From Desulfovibrio piger (lineage in GTDB: Bacteria > Desulfobacterota > Desulfovibrionia > Desulfovibrionales > Desulfovibrionaceae): a stretch of DNA of 64,000 nucleotides. Within the stretch, counting starts at the first letter, position 1. The number at the start of each line of letters is the position of its first letter. Positions 35,801 through 43,589 of the stretch are shown piece by piece. Made by a program: the position numbers and the translations under genes. The DNA lies in assembly GCF_951793255.1 (NCBI RefSeq), contig NZ_OX636706.1:2281001-2345000 (forward strand), written 5' to 3'. Below the pieces are notes generated by a model. It had not been told where the DNA came from. It ran no database searches and was given only the letters and a program-made list of their open reading frames with translations.

Positions 35801-36784
35801 CTATCTGCCTTCCTTCAGGATGAAGGTTTGCATGGAACCTTCATGCGAGGTCATAATCCGTGCGGTCACGGGCAGCTCATAACATTTCGTTGCCCCGGCT
35901 CCATTGACGACGGCAGTCCATGACGGCCACATCAACGTCTGCGTCGTTCTGGCATAATGTCTGCCGCCATACTTCCAGACCTGTAATGATTCTCGGGGCG
36001 GCTCCACACGAAGGCGAACGGCTCCTTCCGGCGGAACACGATCCAGAAAGGCCAGCATGACGCTGTCTGCCGTGTCCCTGACTTCCCTGATCAACGGCAC
36101 GGCGGCTCTGGGGCCATGATGGGCTATCTGGAAAAGCACCAGAGCATCCGCCTTGCGTTCCGGGGAACGGACGGAATCAGACTCAAGGCGCACAACAAGC
36201 GGCACATCCCGTTTTTCCAGCGTAACCACGAGCGTGGATGTCGCATGTCCCTGCAAAGGCATGACACTCAGAAGATTTCCCTCCGGCAATTCAGGATGCA
36301 GTACCTGAAAAAATGTGGGGCCGCCGTTGGTAACGGATGTGATGGGCCACGGCTGGCCTGTCGCATCGTGAAAAACCAGCGAGGTAGCGACATTGGCCGT
36401 CGTCAATACCGGCACAGGGACCCGCCCCGGCTCCAGAGATACGCGCACAGAGCGTGTTCTCAGGCTGGGCGGCACTGGCAGCAATGCGCGTTCCCGCTGA
36501 TCCGAGCGTTCCCGATATTGCTGAATATGCTGCTCATCCAGCGGCATCATCTGGCGCAGACTTTCCTCAAACAGTGCCTGCGCATCCTGTTTGGGGGCTG
36601 GAGCAGCTTTCCCGGCAGCAGGCTGCTGATCCTGCTGCGTCGTTATCGGAGCTGTTGGCCGGACAGAAGATTCGGCCTCTTGCGAAGACGACGTTTGAAC
36701 CGCCGGGGCGGTTCCCTCCGACATCATCAGCAGCACCACAGAAAGAACCAGTGCAATAACCCCTTTCACAACAGCTCCTTTCAT
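35801..36784 (-). CDS. traN: DotH/IcmK (TraN) outer-membrane core protein
   Basis: 327 residues from ATG 36784, which overlaps the HTH gene stop as ATGA; a GTG two codons earlier is also open. Signal peptide (AVVKGVIALVLSVVLLMMSE), a variable linker, then the conserved DotH domain (ITSVTNGGPTFFQVL, GNLLSVMPLQGHATSTLVVTL, MWPSWTAVVNGAGATKCYEL). DotH forms the outer-membrane ring with the DotC/DotD lipoproteins. Confidence 0.9.
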   Translation of the reverse strand: MKGAVVKGVIALVLSVVLLMMSEGTAPAVQTSSSQEAESSVRPTAPITTQQDQQPAAGKAAPAPKQDAQALFEESLRQMMPLDEQHIQQYRERSDQRERALLPVPPSLRTRSVRVSLEPGRVPVPVLTTANVATSLVFHDATGQPWPITSVTNGGPTFFQVLHPELPEGNLLSVMPLQGHATSTLVVTLEKRDVPLVVRLESDSVRSPERKADALVLFQIAHHGPRAAVPLIREVRDTADSVMLAFLDRVPPEGAVRLRVEPPRESLQVWKYGGRHYARTTQTLMWPSWTAVVNGAGATKCYELPVTARIMTSHEGSMQTFILKEGR

Positions 36785-37887
36785 GCGCACGCGGTTACGG
36801 TTGCGAAAGACGCGACACTCTTCTCACAAGGAACAGGCTCTACACCGTAAGACTGACTTACAGGCGTTTTGCGCAGGGAGGTCAGATAGCGTTCTTCCTG
36901 AGCTTGCCTCTTTCTCTCCCGCAGAAAGGCCATGATGTTCCTGCCTGCTGTCTCAGGGACATCCGCAGCCGATGGCGCACAACGCAGCGAATGCAGGTGC
37001 ATCCAGATGCCGAAAGCCATTGCTTCATTGTCGGGAGCATCGAATTTCGCGGCAAAGGCCCGGAACAAAGGGCGGAGTCTTTCTTTCTCCCGGCATTGCC
37101 GCGACAGCTCCAGTTGTTCCCGCTCTTCTTTCTGCCGCATGAATTGCCGCACACGGGGATCAGGCGCGGGAACACATGGCGACACGGGCAGAGACGAGTC
37201 CAGCCAGCGCTGTCCGCGCAGCCAGTTAGCCATTTGCGGGATAAAGCGGCCCTGTTCCTTCTGCCAGCTCTCCGATGCGCTGGAGCGGGCAATGGCTGAC
37301 AGCAGCTCCTGCAACGACGGAAGCTGCCCGCTGTGCAGAAGTTTGAACCATGCCATCCGGGCAAAGCCCTTGGCTTCCTTTCGGGGATAACTCTCCCAGG
37401 CTGTTTCAAAATCCAGCTCAGCAGAACCCACGCCCCCCGCCGAAGGCGCAGAAGATGACAGCGCGTCTTTTCTTTCCGACTTCATGGGGGGAAGGGGGGG
37501 ATTTTCTTCTTGTTGTTTGCTAAGATTATTTATGTGGCCAGATTCTGGCTGCCCGAAGTCAGATTTTGGCCGCTCTCCGGCAGGAGCTGCCCTCTTGCGC
37601 AACGCTTCCGGCTGAAGAATGTAGTAGACCGAGGAACGGTAGTTTTCATGGCGAACCTCAATCAGCCTTTCCCGTACCAGCTCCGCGAGGTAGTTCTTGA
37701 TGCTGCTGACGCTGCACGCGAGCCTTGCAGCCAGCGTCTTTTGCGAGGGCCAGCAGTGATCCTTGTCCGAAGCGTAATTGCACAGCAGCGCGTACATGAC
37801 CTTTGCTCCTAATGAGAGGGGCATCTCTAGGATGAATTGCGGTAAAATAGGGCCAAAAATATTTCCTTTGGGGGCGAACGTCTTCAT
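36781..37887 (-). CDS. Helix-turn-helix protein at the head of the tra operon (Rep-like)
   Basis: 368 residues. The N-terminal HTH_36 winged helix (LSLGAKVMYALLCNYASDKD, WPSQKTLAARLACSVSSIKN) is like plasmid and phage replication initiators. The C-terminal block contains YPRKEAKGFARMAWFKLLHS and GRFIPQMANWLRGQRWL. It overlaps traN by ATGA, so it is translated with the transfer genes. A paralog lies at 39286-40350. It may initiate ICE replication or regulate the operon; which is unknown. Confidence 0.75.
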   Translation of the reverse strand: MKTFAPKGNIFGPILPQFILEMPLSLGAKVMYALLCNYASDKDHCWPSQKTLAARLACSVSSIKNYLAELVRERLIEVRHENYRSSVYYILQPEALRKRAAPAGERPKSDFGQPESGHINNLSKQQEENPPLPPMKSERKDALSSSAPSAGGVGSAELDFETAWESYPRKEAKGFARMAWFKLLHSGQLPSLQELLSAIARSSASESWQKEQGRFIPQMANWLRGQRWLDSSLPVSPCVPAPDPRVRQFMRQKEEREQLELSRQCREKERLRPLFRAFAAKFDAPDNEAMAFGIWMHLHSLRCAPSAADVPETAGRNIMAFLRERKRQAQEERYLTSLRKTPVSQSYGVEPVPCEKSVASFATVTACA

Positions 37888-37933
37888 GCTTGCGTCTCCC
37901 AGTCCCCAAAAGACGACAGAGCAGACTCACATC

Positions 37934-37962
37934 TTGACAATATGAGGCCTTTCGGCTAACGT
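37934..37962 (+). promoter_or_regulatory. Promoter for small RNA 1
   Basis: TTGACA (37934-37939), 17-bp spacer containing GCCTTTCGGC, TAACGT (37957-37962). The same layout occurs at 40403-40431. Confidence 0.55.
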
Positions 37963-37968
37963 CCTTTC

Positions 37969-38035
37969 AATGTTCGTTTGAAAAGCGTTACTGCTTTGGA
38001 AGCCGTTGAGTTGCCGCTCAACGGCTTTCTTTTTT
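37969..38035 (+). ncRNA. Candidate small RNA 1, divergent to the HTH gene
   Basis: About 67 nt from the predicted start to a strong terminator: a first hairpin CTTTCAA/TTGAAAAG, then AGCCGTTGAG-TTGCCG-CTCAACGGCT with TTCTTTTTT. A promoter with 17-bp spacing lies directly upstream. It may be antisense to a long leader of the HTH mRNA or act in trans. Confidence 0.5.
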
Positions 38036-38203
38036 GGGGGCTTTGTCTGCCTCAAACTTGTTGAGGTTGCTCAAGAGCGGCTGGCTCATCAGGCCGTGAC
38101 CACCACGTCACGACGACATTCCTCCCGGCTCTGGCGAAAGACGACACGAAAATGCCTCTCAGAGCATGGGAATGTTTCGCTGCCTTTTCCGCGTTACGGG
38201 TGC

Positions 38204-38236
38204 AAAAAAAGCCCTACCTGCCAACGGCAGGGGGGG
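38204..38236 (-). terminator. Minus-strand terminator-like hairpin
   Basis: On the minus strand GCCCCCCCTGCC-GTT-GGCAGGTAGGGC is followed by seven T. No gene was found directly upstream of it on that strand, so it may insulate the att end or stop read-in from outside. Confidence 0.55.
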
Positions 38237-38381
38237 CTGATAACAAAGGCAGCGAAGGCCAGAACGCGCAGAAAAGCTTGCCGCGCATTGCTGGTGGCAT
38301 CACTTTTCGGAGACGCGATAAGAAAAGCTAGATCAAGCGCGGAATGAATGGAGCCTTGCCCGGAAATGCGCTTGAAGGCAG

Positions 38382-38451
38382 GGTTACAAAAAAGGGTTAC
38401 AATCGCATATGCTCTTGGGTGCATCTATATGCCCTCATATGCAGTTGTAAC
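38382..38451. repeat. GTTACAA arm-like repeats near ICE att site
   Basis: GGTTACAA occurs at 38382-38389 and 38395-38402, and an inverted copy closes a 16-bp near-palindrome (38396-38411 GTTACAA-N2-GCATATG, 38436-38451 CATATGC-N2-TTGTAAC). It lies 30 bp inside the tRNA-derived core, as expected for integrase or excisionase binding sites of an ICE lying to the left. Confidence 0.55.
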
Positions 38452-38480
38452 TTGCTGAAATCTAAGACGGGCAGGCGCAT

Positions 38481-38535
38481 GACAACGGCCTTTCACGCCG
38501 TCGACAGGGGTTCAAATCCCCTTGGGGACGCCAAC
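38481..38535 (+). repeat. ICE att core: 55-bp copy of tRNA-Glu 3' part
   Basis: Identical for 55 bp to the 3' part of the tRNA-Glu gene (minus strand, 40914-40968), from the anticodon stem through CCA plus two bases. The 5' half is missing, so this is not a functional tRNA. It is followed by a terminator. Orientation is opposite to the intact tRNA. Confidence 0.8.
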
Positions 38536-38543
38536 GAAATCAT

Positions 38544-38574
38544 GCCCTTACGAAAAATCGTAAGGGCTTTTTTC
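38544..38574 (+). terminator. Terminator behind tRNA-Glu fragment
   Basis: GCCCTTACGA/TCGTAAGGGC stem with TTTTTTC. It is probably the native terminator of the tRNA-Glu into which the ICE integrated. Confidence 0.8.
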
Positions 38575-39285
38575 GTTTTGAGGCATTTTCAAAAAATGTC
38601 CGTGCACCCCAGCGGCTATTCAGCTGCGATCCCTACCACACTCTCCCAGACATACTACTCCGGCCGCCGTGTAATCCGGCACCACGAACATAGCGGAACA
38701 CCTTCCCCCTGCCGCGCTCTGGCATTCTAATACCTCGGGCAAATCACCCAATCCTGATTATACGTCTACTGAAGGACTTTTCGCATCATCGGACACGGCC
38801 TCGGTGGAGATACCGCGAGCGTGTATTTGGCGCGTGCTGACACAACATCCTGATTTGTTGATCTCTTGCCTTGCGTGACGCTGCCGGCCGGGCAAGCAAG
38901 ATTCGTGTCCCACCCCGGACAGTGCACCCATGGCTGAGCCAGTCGGGAGAAAATGGGCTGGCAGCAGACAGGCCCAAGATGACCGTCAAACGGCTTCGGA
39001 AGCAATTCTTCGTAAAAGTCCAGCCGAAGGCAGGTGGCATGGTGGTGGGGCGGTATAGTCTCCGCGCAGATCATCCTGCTGACCAGCTGCGCGTCCCCCC
39101 CAGCTGGTCAGCAGGGTCTTGTGCGATTGAACACTCCACCGGCTTTAGCCGGTGGAGTGTTCAATTTTTTCTTTCAATTTTCTGAAAATCATCGCAAAGG
39201 TATAGCCTTCGGAAATCATCGTTTCTATTTCTTGTTTTGCAGCAAGAAATTCAACACGGGCAATTCCATAGTGCATATTCATGGC
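38575..39285. other. Intergenic region, no supported gene
   Basis: 711 bp with short overlapping frames on both strands but no ribosome site or recognisable product. It holds a 14-bp inverted repeat (39076-39089/39101-39114) and a strong terminator (39127-39170). Confidence 0.5.
39127..39170 (+). terminator. Strong plus-strand terminator
   Basis: A perfect 17-bp stem (39127-39143 with 39148-39164), loop TTTA, then TTTTTTC. The transcript it ends is unclear. Confidence 0.75.
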
Positions 39286-40350
39286 TTAACAGGCGTATCG
39301 TGCTGTTTTCAGGAAATCCAGGACACTCATGCTCCCTTCGGGAGCCGTGGACGCATCCGGGGCCTTCCCCTGACGCCAGAGCAGTGACCACAGGCCCCAT
39401 GCAGGCCCCCGCTTTATGTGTCCGTCAGCAAAGCGGGCCAAAAAGGCTTCAAACACAGGGCGAGCCGCTTCCAGTTCCGGTTCCGTGCGTCGCCAGCTTC
39501 TCTCAAGCTCATCCACACGCTGCCTGATACGGCCCGACCGGACGGAATCGGCGGCGCATTCCGTGATCGGGGGGAGGGAACTCCCCTGATGGGGTTCATC
39601 CAGCCAGCGCTGGCCGCGCAGCCAGTTCACAAGATGCGGGATGAAGCGCCCATGTTCCCGATTCCATGAGGGGGATTGCTTGAAGCGATCCAGAGCGGTC
39701 AGCAGCGTGCCCAGCGACGGCAGCAGACCACGCCGCCAAAGACGATGCCAGACGGCACGCGCAAGTTCCTTGGCTTCTTTGCGTGGATAGCGCTGCGAGA
39801 ACTGCTCGAATGAAGAATCGGCAAGAGAAGAATCCCCCCTTCCGCCCCGGCAGGGGCGTGGACGCGGAAAGGTTAGAGCCGAGGAGGAACGGCCACATGC
39901 CCGTTCACGGGGGGAAAGGGGGGAATATTTATTCTTGTTTCTTAAACTTATTTCCGTAGCCAGGGGTTGCCTGTGGCTTTGTCCAGCAGTAGCCACGGTC
40001 TGGCTATCGCCGGACAGGGGCATCCCGGACGTCCCGTCAGGGCCGGAAGGTGTGGAGCCATCAAGAGCGGCAGGGCAAAGCAGGTAATAGGTACTCGTGT
40101 ACCTGCCTTCTTCCCTTCGGATGGCGATCAGCTTGTTTGTCACCAGCTCATGAAGCCAGTTTTTGATGCTGGAGACACTGCAACCAAGCTCACCGGCCAG
40201 AAGCTTGTGGGACGGCCAGCAGTGGTCTTTGTCATGGCAGTATTTGCAAAGAAGCGCGTAAAGCAGTTTCGCGCCGGAAGAAACCTCTTCCCGAAGGATA
40301 AAGGACGGCAAAAGAGACCCGGACAGGTCTTGCGGAGTGATGGTGTCCAT
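39286..40350 (-). CDS. Second helix-turn-helix Rep-like protein, paralog of 36781-37887
   Basis: 354 residues. N-terminal HTH_36 (SSGAKLLYALLCKYCHDKDH, WPSHKLLAGELGCSVSSIKN) and C-terminal YPRKEAKELARAVWHRLWRR ... GRFIPHLVNWLRGQRWL, aligning along the whole length with the first copy. No tra gene follows it; its downstream neighbour is empty sequence. It may be a remnant of a second related element integrated at the intact tRNA-Glu. Confidence 0.75.
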   Translation of the reverse strand: MDTITPQDLSGSLLPSFILREEVSSGAKLLYALLCKYCHDKDHCWPSHKLLAGELGCSVSSIKNWLHELVTNKLIAIRREEGRYTSTYYLLCPAALDGSTPSGPDGTSGMPLSGDSQTVATAGQSHRQPLATEISLRNKNKYSPLSPRERACGRSSSALTFPRPRPCRGGRGDSSLADSSFEQFSQRYPRKEAKELARAVWHRLWRRGLLPSLGTLLTALDRFKQSPSWNREHGRFIPHLVNWLRGQRWLDEPHQGSSLPPITECAADSVRSGRIRQRVDELERSWRRTEPELEAARPVFEAFLARFADGHIKRGPAWGLWSLLWRQGKAPDASTAPEGSMSVLDFLKTARYAC

Positions 40351-40402
40351 GTCTGATGCTCCAGACAGGCCTTGGAAAAAGCGTAAAACAGAGCTGCGGA
40401 GC

Positions 40403-40431
40403 TTGACGCCGCTAAGCCTTTCGGCTAGAGT
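40403..40431 (+). promoter_or_regulatory. Promoter for small RNA 2
   Basis: TTGACG (40403-40408), 17-bp spacer with GCCTTTCGGC, TAGAGT (40426-40431). Conserved with 37934-37962. Confidence 0.55.
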
Positions 40432-40437
40432 TAATCC

Positions 40438-40497
40438 ACAAAATTTGCGGATGCTCCCGCAGATAGCTCCTGTGTTCGTACCACAGGAGCTTTTTTC
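40438..40497 (+). ncRNA. Candidate small RNA 2, divergent to second HTH gene
   Basis: About 60 nt: hairpin GCGG-ATGCTC-CCGC, then terminator AGCTCCTGTG-TTCGTAC-CACAGGAGCT with TTTTTTC. Primary sequence differs from RNA 1 while promoter and two-hairpin design are kept, as for diverged copy-control or incompatibility RNAs. Confidence 0.5.
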
Positions 40498-40915
40498 TTT
40501 TGGCCTACAGTTTTCTCAGGTTCGCTCCAGCGATTGAGTTGTTTGTTGTTCGAGCGGGCTGGCTCGTCAGACCGTGGGCACCTATCCCCCGGTGACGCTG
40601 GTCGTAAAAACGCCAGCGTTTCGCCTTTCTTTTTCTGATCCCCAGGAATCGTCTCCGGCGGGAAATTTATGTAAGCGTTTACAAGCAAGGCTTGCCCGGA
40701 CGCGGGAGGGCATTCCCTCTCCGTGGACTTTCGGGTAAGACAATGCCTGTCAGTCAACTTGCTCGTGCAATGGAGAAGGTGGAAAAGACAAAAAGCCCCT
40801 TCCAGGCTGGATCACCAGCGCTGAAAAGGGCTTTTGAAAAGGAAGGGAGATTGAGAAAAGAAAAAAAGCGTAGAAATATACTTTGAAAAGCACATTGCTA
40901 CGCTTGATTTCTTGT

Positions 40916-40992
40916 TGGCGTCCCCAAGGGGATTTGAACCCCTGTCGACGGCGTGAAAGGCCGTTGTCCTGGGCCGGCTAGACGATGGGGAC
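40916..40992 (-). tRNA. tRNA-Glu (TTC)
   Basis: Complete cloverleaf: acceptor GTCCCCA/TGGGGAC, anticodon loop CTTTCAC with TTC, T-loop GGTTCAAATCC, and encoded CCA. It is likely an integration target for the elements to its left. Confidence 0.95.
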
Positions 40993-41009
40993 GCACTATG
41001 AAGTTGTGA

Positions 41010-41084
41010 TGGCTGGGCTGCAAGGACTCGAACCTTGATTAGCGGAGCCAGAATCCGCCGTCCTGCCAATTGAACGACAACCCA
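41010..41084 (-). tRNA. tRNA-Gln (CTG)
   Basis: Complete cloverleaf: acceptor TGGGTTG/CAGCCCA, anticodon stem GCGGA/TCCGC with loop TTCTGGC (anticodon CTG), T-loop GGTTCGAGTCC, encoded CCA. It is 17 bp upstream of tRNA-Glu and probably co-transcribed. Confidence 0.93.
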
Positions 41085-41507
41085 TCGCGAAAATGGAACC
41101 TACGCAAAACCGCCTCTCTTGTCAACAAAAAAATCGAAAAAAATTTAAGGCCTCGTATCCGGCAGAAAAAATGCGGGAGCGGACAGGAGGGAAGTGCCCT
41201 TTGGCACAGCTACGGGATGCCGCATTACAAAATATTTCACATGATATCTAACCTGTTGATTTTCCATGGCGACATGATGGGATGAATGTTTCTATCCTGT
41301 GAGAATAGTTTACTTTACTTTGCCCCTTTGCCCGGTATTATCCTTGGGATGTGCGGCCTGTGCGCGCCGCAAGAGCAAGATGGTTTGTGAAAAAAGCCGC
41401 TGTCTTTTTTCGGGATGGGAGGGAACGCTCCGCAAGAAGCCTTCTTGTTGCCATTTTCAATACGACGTGGCGGGGAGCAGCCCGGCCGCAAACGGAGGTT
41501 GTCTGTT
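41085..41507. other. Intergenic leader of the YeiH-like transporter gene
   Basis: 423 bp without a supported gene. The first part is AT-rich and should contain promoters for the tRNA pair (minus) and the transporter (plus), but no single consensus stands out. Small frames overlap the transporter start only. Confidence 0.4.
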
Positions 41508-43232
41508 ATGGAACAAAACAACGAAGTCGTTGTCGACCGTGCCAAGTCGCAGTGGTCCGACTTGTGGAAGAAGGAAGACTACTGGGCCATCTGGATCGGC
41601 TTCTTTTTCCTGATCGTGGCCGCATGGCTGTGCTTTGGCCAGCGTCCGGCCCTGGAAGCCAAGTTCAACGAATATGAGACCATCATCAAGGCCGAGGAAA
41701 GCAAGCCCTTCAAGACCATCGAATGGTACAAGGCCACTGCCGCCCAGAAAAACGTGCAGGCCCAGAAGCAGTCCCAGGTGGCTGATGTCATCGCTTATCT
41801 GAAAACGCCCGCCCGCTGGACCGACAATCCTCTGGATGCCCTGATGATGGATCAGGCCCGCGCGGACGAGCGCAACGCCGCCCTCAAGCCCAAGGTCGAC
41901 GCTGCCAAGCAGGCCGCTGCCGAGGCTCTGGCCACGGCTAAGGCCGCCCAGGATGTCGCCGCCGCTGCCGGTTATCAGGACGCCGGTCTGAATGATGCCG
42001 CCAAGGCCGCCATCGACTCCTGGCAGAGCGCCGAGAAGAAGGCCTCCAAGGCTGCTTCCGGTCTGGCCAAGCCCTTCAACCGCATCCCCACCCTCATCGT
42101 GCTGGGTCTGGTGCTGGGCGCCCTGTGCACCGTCGGTGCCGTGTTCATGGGCATGAATCCCGGCAAGTTCTTCGTCTCCTTCCTCATCATCTACGCCCTC
42201 TGCGTGCTGGCCAACATCCTGGGCAACCAGAAGACCATGCGCCTGTACGGCATCAACGCCGAGATCTGGTCCATCGCCATCGGCATGATCATCGCCAATA
42301 CCATCGGCACGCCCAAGCTGGTCAAGGACGGCGCCCAGGTGGAATACTTCATCAAGGCCGGTCTGGTGCTGCTGGGTGCCGAAGTGCTGTTCCACAAGAT
42401 CCTGGCCATCGGTATTCCCGGCATCTTCGTGGCCTGGGTGGTGACCCCCATCGTGCTCATCAGCACCTTCATCTTCGGCCAGAAGGTGCTCAAGATGCCT
42501 TCCCGTACCCTGAACATGGTCATTTCCGCCGACATGTCCGTGTGCGGTACCTCGGCGGCCATCGCCACCGCCGCTGCCTGCCGCGCCAAGAAGGAAGAAC
42601 TGACCCTGTCCATCGGCCTGTCCCTGACCTTCACCGCCATCATGATGGTGGCCATGCCCGCCTTCATCAACTGGGTGGGTATGCCTGAGGTCCTGGGCGG
42701 CGCCTGGATCGGCGGTACCGTGGACGCCACCGGCGCCGTGGCCGCTGCCGGTGCCTTCATCGGTCCCAAGGCCCTGCAGGTGGCCGCTACGGTCAAGATG
42801 ATCCAGAACATGCTCATCGGTGTGACGGCCTTCTGCGTGGCCATGTACTGGTGCGCCAAGGTGGACGTGCAGGAAGGCCAGAAGGTCAGCGCCATGGAAA
42901 TCTGGCACCGCTTCCCCAAGTTCGTGCTGGGCTTCCTGACGGCTTCCATCGTCATGTCCGTGGTCAGCTCCTCCCTGGGGGCTGATGTGGGCAAGATGCT
43001 GGTGGATAACGGCATCAACAAGATCTCCGTGCCCCTGCGCGGCTGGTTCTTCGCCCTGGCCTTCGTGTCCATCGGTCTGACCACCAACTTCCGCGAACTG
43101 GGCAAGTACTTCAAGGGCGGCAAGCCCATCCTGCTCTATGTTTGCGGTCAGTCCCTGAACCTGGCCCTGACGCTGCTCATGGCCTGGATCATGTTCTACA
43201 AGGTCTTCCCCGAAATCACGGCCAAGATCTAA
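41508..43232 (+). CDS. YeiH/UPF0324-family membrane transporter with large N-terminal insert
   Basis: 574 residues from ATG 41508 (GGAGG ten bases ahead). The C-terminal ~380 residues form ten or so membrane helices with the YeiH (Cons_hypoth698) motifs: KAGLVLLGAEVLFHKIL, ISADMSVCGTSAAIATAAAC, GGTVDATGAVAAAG, FFALAFVSIGLTTNF. Members are called putative sulfate exporters. The first membrane helix (about 25-45) is followed by ~140 Ala/Lys/Glu-rich residues predicted as soluble coiled helices, making the protein far longer than the usual ~350. The substrate is not proven; in a sulfate reducer a sulfur oxyanion is plausible. Confidence 0.85.
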   Translation: MEQNNEVVVDRAKSQWSDLWKKEDYWAIWIGFFFLIVAAWLCFGQRPALEAKFNEYETIIKAEESKPFKTIEWYKATAAQKNVQAQKQSQVADVIAYLKTPARWTDNPLDALMMDQARADERNAALKPKVDAAKQAAAEALATAKAAQDVAAAAGYQDAGLNDAAKAAIDSWQSAEKKASKAASGLAKPFNRIPTLIVLGLVLGALCTVGAVFMGMNPGKFFVSFLIIYALCVLANILGNQKTMRLYGINAEIWSIAIGMIIANTIGTPKLVKDGAQVEYFIKAGLVLLGAEVLFHKILAIGIPGIFVAWVVTPIVLISTFIFGQKVLKMPSRTLNMVISADMSVCGTSAAIATAAACRAKKEELTLSIGLSLTFTAIMMVAMPAFINWVGMPEVLGGAWIGGTVDATGAVAAAGAFIGPKALQVAATVKMIQNMLIGVTAFCVAMYWCAKVDVQEGQKVSAMEIWHRFPKFVLGFLTASIVMSVVSSSLGADVGKMLVDNGINKISVPLRGWFFALAFVSIGLTTNFRELGKYFKGGKPILLYVCGQSLNLALTLLMAWIMFYKVFPEITAKI

Positions 43233-43249
43233 GTTTCATCTGCAATCAA

Positions 43250-43282
43250 GGGGGCCGCTCCGGGAACGGCCCCCTTTTTTTC
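43250..43282 (+). terminator. Terminator after transporter gene
   Basis: GGGGGCCG/CGGCCCCC stem followed by seven T. Confidence 0.88.
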
Positions 43283-43310
43283 CCGGATGTTCCGGTGTAG
43301 GGTGATCCTC

Positions 43311-43589
43311 ATGAATGACAGAATCTTCAAGATGGGCAAGCTTGTCCTCTGGGGCGTCGGCCTGTGGGTCTTTTTCGCGGTCATCACGCCGCGCCTTGTG
43401 GCCCTGAGCCCTGCCTGGCAGCATTATGACCGCGTCCAGGAAGAGAATGGGCTGGACAGCGGTGCCCTGTATTACACCAATGTCCCTGTGGTACAGTCTG
43501 CCGAGGAGGCCATGAAGCATGCCGTCAAAGCCGGGATGGCCGAGCGGCGCGAACTGGCCATAGCCCAGCGCCGGAATGCGGAGCTGTGA
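43311..43589 (+). CDS. Small membrane protein, function unknown
   Basis: 92 residues, MNDRIFKMGKLVLWGVGLWV with one membrane segment at residues ~9-30, then a soluble tail (DRVQEENGLDSGALYYTNVP) and a basic end. AGGGTGAT precedes the ATG. The stop overlaps the next gene's start region, suggesting an operon with the DUF523 gene. Not recognised. Confidence 0.65.
   Translation: MNDRIFKMGKLVLWGVGLWVFFAVITPRLVALSPAWQHYDRVQEENGLDSGALYYTNVPVVQSAEEAMKHAVKAGMAERRELAIAQRRNAEL

Larger units (their letters stand above)
37888..38480. other. Upstream region of first HTH gene, no protein gene
   Basis: 593 bp. It contains a plus-strand promoter and small terminated RNA (37934-38035), a block conserved with the second copy (38075-38100), a minus-strand hairpin with T-run (38204-38236), and GTTACAA repeats (38382-38451) next to the att site. 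No credible reading frame is seen. Confidence 0.6.
1..38535. mobile_element. Integrative conjugative element with I-type (IncI/Dot-Icm) transfer system; left end outside window
   Basis: A nearly continuous leftward gene set encodes an R64/Dot-Icm-like conjugation machine. The right boundary is placed at a 55-bp duplicate of the 3' part of a tRNA-Glu gene (38481-38535), preceded by repeated GTTACAA motifs that look like integrase arm sites. No integrase for this ICE is in the window, so it should lie beyond the left edge with the other att site. The element carries a group II intron, a nested IME and a toxin-antitoxin pair. Element type is inference from gene content; the boundary comes from the repeat. 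Confidence 0.8.
40351..40915. other. Upstream region of second HTH gene, no protein gene
   Basis: 565 bp with the same architecture as 37888-38480: plus-strand promoter and short RNA, then a conserved block (40552-40582) sharing GAGCGG(G)CTGGCTC and CCGTG with 38075-38100. Near the tRNA there is a hairpin with T-run on the minus strand (about 40867-40905), the tRNA-Glu terminator. Confidence 0.55.

Noticed and set aside
38075..38100. CTGATGAG/CTGACGAG on the minus strand here and at 40552-40582, resembling a hammerhead ribozyme core
   Set aside because: The GAAA part and consistent stems I-III are missing; only the local GAGC/GCTC hairpin is conserved.
39034..39387. Frame with LLTSCASPPAGQQ, reminiscent of phage Rz1 lipoproteins
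   Set aside because: No signal-bearing start with ribosome site, no Rz partner gene, and the inverted repeat at 39076-39114 explains the sequence pattern.
41457..42908. Long antisense frame (483 codons) opposite the YeiH-like gene, and similar ones at 44165-45727, 46123-47625, 47622-50075 and 51898-53493
   Set aside because: They mirror real genes in a GC-rich chromosome, have low-complexity His/Gly/Gln-rich products, and lack ribosome sites.
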